DNA of 7,244 bases, taken from assembly GCA_035701825.1 (NCBI GenBank), contig DASSRK010000024.1, positions 1 through 7,244 on the forward strand, read 5' to 3'. The DNA is from CADEED01 sp035701825 (GTDB lineage: Bacteria > Pseudomonadota > Gammaproteobacteria > Steroidobacterales > Steroidobacteraceae). The notes under the pieces were generated by a model. That model was not told the origin of the DNA. It searched no databases and saw only the letters and a program-made list of their open reading frames with translations. The position numbers and the translations under genes are program-made. This document shows positions 5,624 to 7,244 of the stretch, in pieces (position 1 is the first letter of the stretch; each line of letters starts with the position of its first letter).

Positions 5624-6529
5624 GTGGCTCGCGACGGCAAACTACTCGCCGGCGTCGAGCTCGGCGGCACCAAGTGCGTCTGCATCCTCGGCAGCGGTCC
5701 CGGCGACGTGCGCGCGACCGAGCGCCTCGGCACCGGCGATCGTGAGCAGACGCTGCGCGAGGTCGAATCGGTGCTCGAGGCATGGCGCAACCAGCATGGC
5801 TTCGCGGCGCTGGGCATCGCCTCGTTCGGCCCGGTGGACCTGCGCCGCGATTCGCCGAGCTGGGGACACATCACCTCGACGCCGAAACCGGGCTGGCGCG
5901 ACACCGACGTCGGCCGGCGGCTGCAGCGCCGCTTCGGCGTGCCGGTGGGCTTCGATACCGACGTCAACGGCGCGGCCTTCGCCGAGGGCCGCTGGGGCGG
6001 AGCGGTGGGCCTCCATGATTTCGCCTACGTCACAGTCGGCACGGGCATCGGCGTCGGCAGCATCGTGCGCGGACGCAGCATCTTCGGCATGACCCACACC
6101 GAGACCGGCCACATCCGCGTGGCGCGCAAGCCCGGCGATACCTTTGCCGGCGTCTGCCCGTTCCACGGCGATTGCATCGAGGGCCTGGCCTCGGGCCCGG
6201 CCATCGCCGCGCGCGCCGGCAAGGCGGCCAGCTATTTGACGGCCGATGATCCTGCCTGGGATTTCGTCGCGCACGATCTCGGCCAGCTCATGCACACCAT
6301 GGTGTTGTCGACCGGGCCGGCGCGCATCTTCCTCGGCGGCGGCGTCATGGAAGGGCAGCGGCACCTGTTCGAGCGCATCCGCCGCGAGCTCGATCGCAGC
6401 CTGAACCACTACGTCGCGACGCCGCAGCTGGCGCGCGGGCTTGCCGACTACATCGTGCCGCCGGGGCTCGGCGCGATGGCCGGGCCGCTCGGCGCGCTGG
6501 CGCTCGCGGCGGACGCGCTCGATGGCTAA
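5624..6529 (+). CDS. ROK-family sugar kinase, fructokinase-like
   Basis: Complete 301-residue cytoplasmic kinase that would phosphorylate a hexose with ATP. The frame is open further upstream, but GTG 5624 places the N-terminal strand correctly and lies four bases after the halogenase stop, suggesting translational coupling; no strong Shine-Dalgarno is seen. Motifs: phosphate loop ELGGTKCVC (12-20); catalytic Asp113 in GFDTDVNGAAFAEGRWGG; YVTVGTGIGVG (135-145); zinc site TGH(163)...C(178)PFH(181)GDC(184)IEGLASGPAI; C-terminal FLGGGVM. The CPxHGDCxEGLASGPAI form is that of ROK fructokinases (YdhR/GmuE type) rather than classic glucokinases, so fructose or another non-glucose hexose may be the substrate, although glucose or mannose cannot be excluded. 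It is the middle gene of a probable operon with the halogenase-like gene and the sugar porter, and would trap imported sugar as a phosphate ester. Confidence 0.93.
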   Translation: MARDGKLLAGVELGGTKCVCILGSGPGDVRATERLGTGDREQTLREVESVLEAWRNQHGFAALGIASFGPVDLRRDSPSWGHITSTPKPGWRDTDVGRRLQRRFGVPVGFDTDVNGAAFAEGRWGGAVGLHDFAYVTVGTGIGVGSIVRGRSIFGMTHTETGHIRVARKPGDTFAGVCPFHGDCIEGLASGPAIAARAGKAASYLTADDPAWDFVAHDLGQLMHTMVLSTGPARIFLGGGVMEGQRHLFERIRRELDRSLNHYVATPQLARGLADYIVPPGLGAMAGPLGALALAADALDG

Positions 6530-6560
6530 CTACACGGCAGGAAACTCACAGAGGGGTCCA

Positions 6561-7244
6561 ATGAACACCGACAACAAGTACCAGGGCATGCTGAAAGGCT
6601 TCGTGACGGTCACCACGCTGTTCTTCATGTGGGGCTTCATCACCGTCTCCATCGATCCGCTGATCGCCGCGCTCAAGGCCATCTTCGAGCTCAACTACGC
6701 CGAGGCCATGCTCACGCAGTTCGCCTTTTTCATGGCGTACTTCGTCGTATCCCTGCCGGCCGCGGCGCTCATCGCCCGGCTCGGCAACAGCAAGTCCATC
6801 ATCTTCGCGCTCGGCGTCATGGTGGCGGGCTGCCTGGTGATCCCGGCCGCGACGCACTTCGATACGTATGCGCTGGTGCTGGTGGCGCTGTTCATCATCG
6901 CGAGCGGCATCACCATCCTGCAGGTGGTGGCGAACCCGCTGGCGGCGGCGCTCGGCCGCCCGGAGCGGTCGCACTTCCGACTCACTTTCTCGCAGACGTT
7001 CAACTCGCTGGGCACGTACCTGGGCCCGCTGCTCGTCTCGCCCATCATCCTGGCCGGCGGCATCTTCGCCGTGACGCACGGCGCCGCGGTCACCCCCGAG
7101 CTGCGCGCCGAGTCCTTCCAGCGCATCGACACCGTGTTCTTCGCCATCGCCGGCGCGCTGGTGTTGCTGGCACTGTTCATCTTCGCGTTTCGCCGGCTGC
7201 TCGACGTGACCAAGCCGGTGGACGAGGGGCAGCGCCCGTCGATC
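6561..7244 (+). CDS. FucP/GluP-type MFS sugar:proton symporter, 3' end missing
   Basis: Translation from ATG 6561 stays open to the right edge (228 residues, about half of the usual 410-440). GAGGGG at 6551-6556 precedes the ATG. Six membrane spans are visible at about 12-32, 49-72, 77-97, 103-131, 143-168 and 191-211, followed by the start of the central cytoplasmic loop. Family signatures include FFMWGFITVSIDPLI in helix 1, with Asp32 aligning with the protonatable Asp46 of E. coli FucP. NYAEAMLTQFAFFMAYF leads into helix 2. ITILQVVANPLAAALG in helix 4 has Gln121 where FucP has Glu135; as I recall, Gln is usual in the glucose/galactose (GluP) branch. SQTFNSLGTYLGPLL is in helix 5. It should import a hexose across the inner membrane for the kinase encoded 31 bp upstream. 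Substrate is inferred from family only. Confidence 0.93.
   Translation, partial: MNTDNKYQGMLKGFVTVTTLFFMWGFITVSIDPLIAALKAIFELNYAEAMLTQFAFFMAYFVVSLPAAALIARLGNSKSIIFALGVMVAGCLVIPAATHFDTYALVLVALFIIASGITILQVVANPLAAALGRPERSHFRLTFSQTFNSLGTYLGPLLVSPIILAGGIFAVTHGAAVTPELRAESFQRIDTVFFAIAGALVLLALFIFAFRRLLDVTKPVDEGQRPSI

Noticed and set aside
3298..5967. 889-codon open frame on the minus strand running across the GH3 start, the intergenic region and most of the halogenase-like gene
   Set aside because: It is antisense to recognisable proteins on both sides. Its translation is low-complexity Arg/Ala/Gly/Val-rich with no known motif, typical of a shadow frame in GC-rich DNA.
1..7244. CRISPR arrays, tRNA/rRNA genes, insertion sequences or phage defence genes
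   Set aside because: I saw no spaced direct repeats, tRNA-like cloverleaf, transposase or defence-type domain on either strand.

Overview
The window is GC-rich DNA (roughly two thirds G+C by eye) with strong G/C preference at third codon positions. It comes from a proteobacterium. The ybiI-type zinc-finger gene, together with the set of GH3 glucosidase, tryptophan-halogenase-like protein, ROK kinase and FucP/GluP-type sugar porter, suggests a gammaproteobacterium of the Xanthomonadales/Lysobacter/Steroidobacter kind. That placement is inferred from gene content; no rRNA or other phylogenetic marker is present.

Left part (1-1211, + strand): the 3' portion of an SGNH/GDSL hydrolase gene runs in from the left edge. 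A 300-bp stretch follows that contains one plausible but unrecognised small methionine-rich ORF, and then a DksA/TraR-type C4 zinc-finger gene very close to E. coli YbiI. Between this gene and the next lies a convergent junction (1212-1361). It holds two inverted copies of a composite palindromic repeat (core AAATGGGGTC...CCCCATTT) on either side of a strong intrinsic terminator that serves the leftward gene.

Right part (1362-7244): a carbohydrate-utilisation locus built around a divergent control region of about 145 bp. Leftward is a complete lipoprotein-type GH3 exo-beta-glucosidase of the ExoP class. Rightward is a tightly packed set: a flavin-dependent tryptophan-halogenase-family protein, a ROK sugar kinase of the fructokinase type (4-bp gap), and a FucP/GluP-type MFS sugar transporter cut by the right edge (31-bp gap). 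The simplest reading is that the GH3 enzyme releases sugar from beta-glucan or cello-oligosaccharides at the envelope, the MFS protein imports monosaccharide, and the ROK kinase phosphorylates it. Two inverted repeats in the shared intergenic region, one resembling a LacI/GalR-family operator, could co-regulate both arms.

The most interesting item is the halogenase-family protein. It keeps the FAD-binding fold and a WxWxxP motif, but by motif alignment it carries Arg80 where the catalytic lysine should be and Val341 where the catalytic glutamate should be. It may therefore be a repurposed flavoprotein that travels with sugar-uptake genes rather than a true halogenase.
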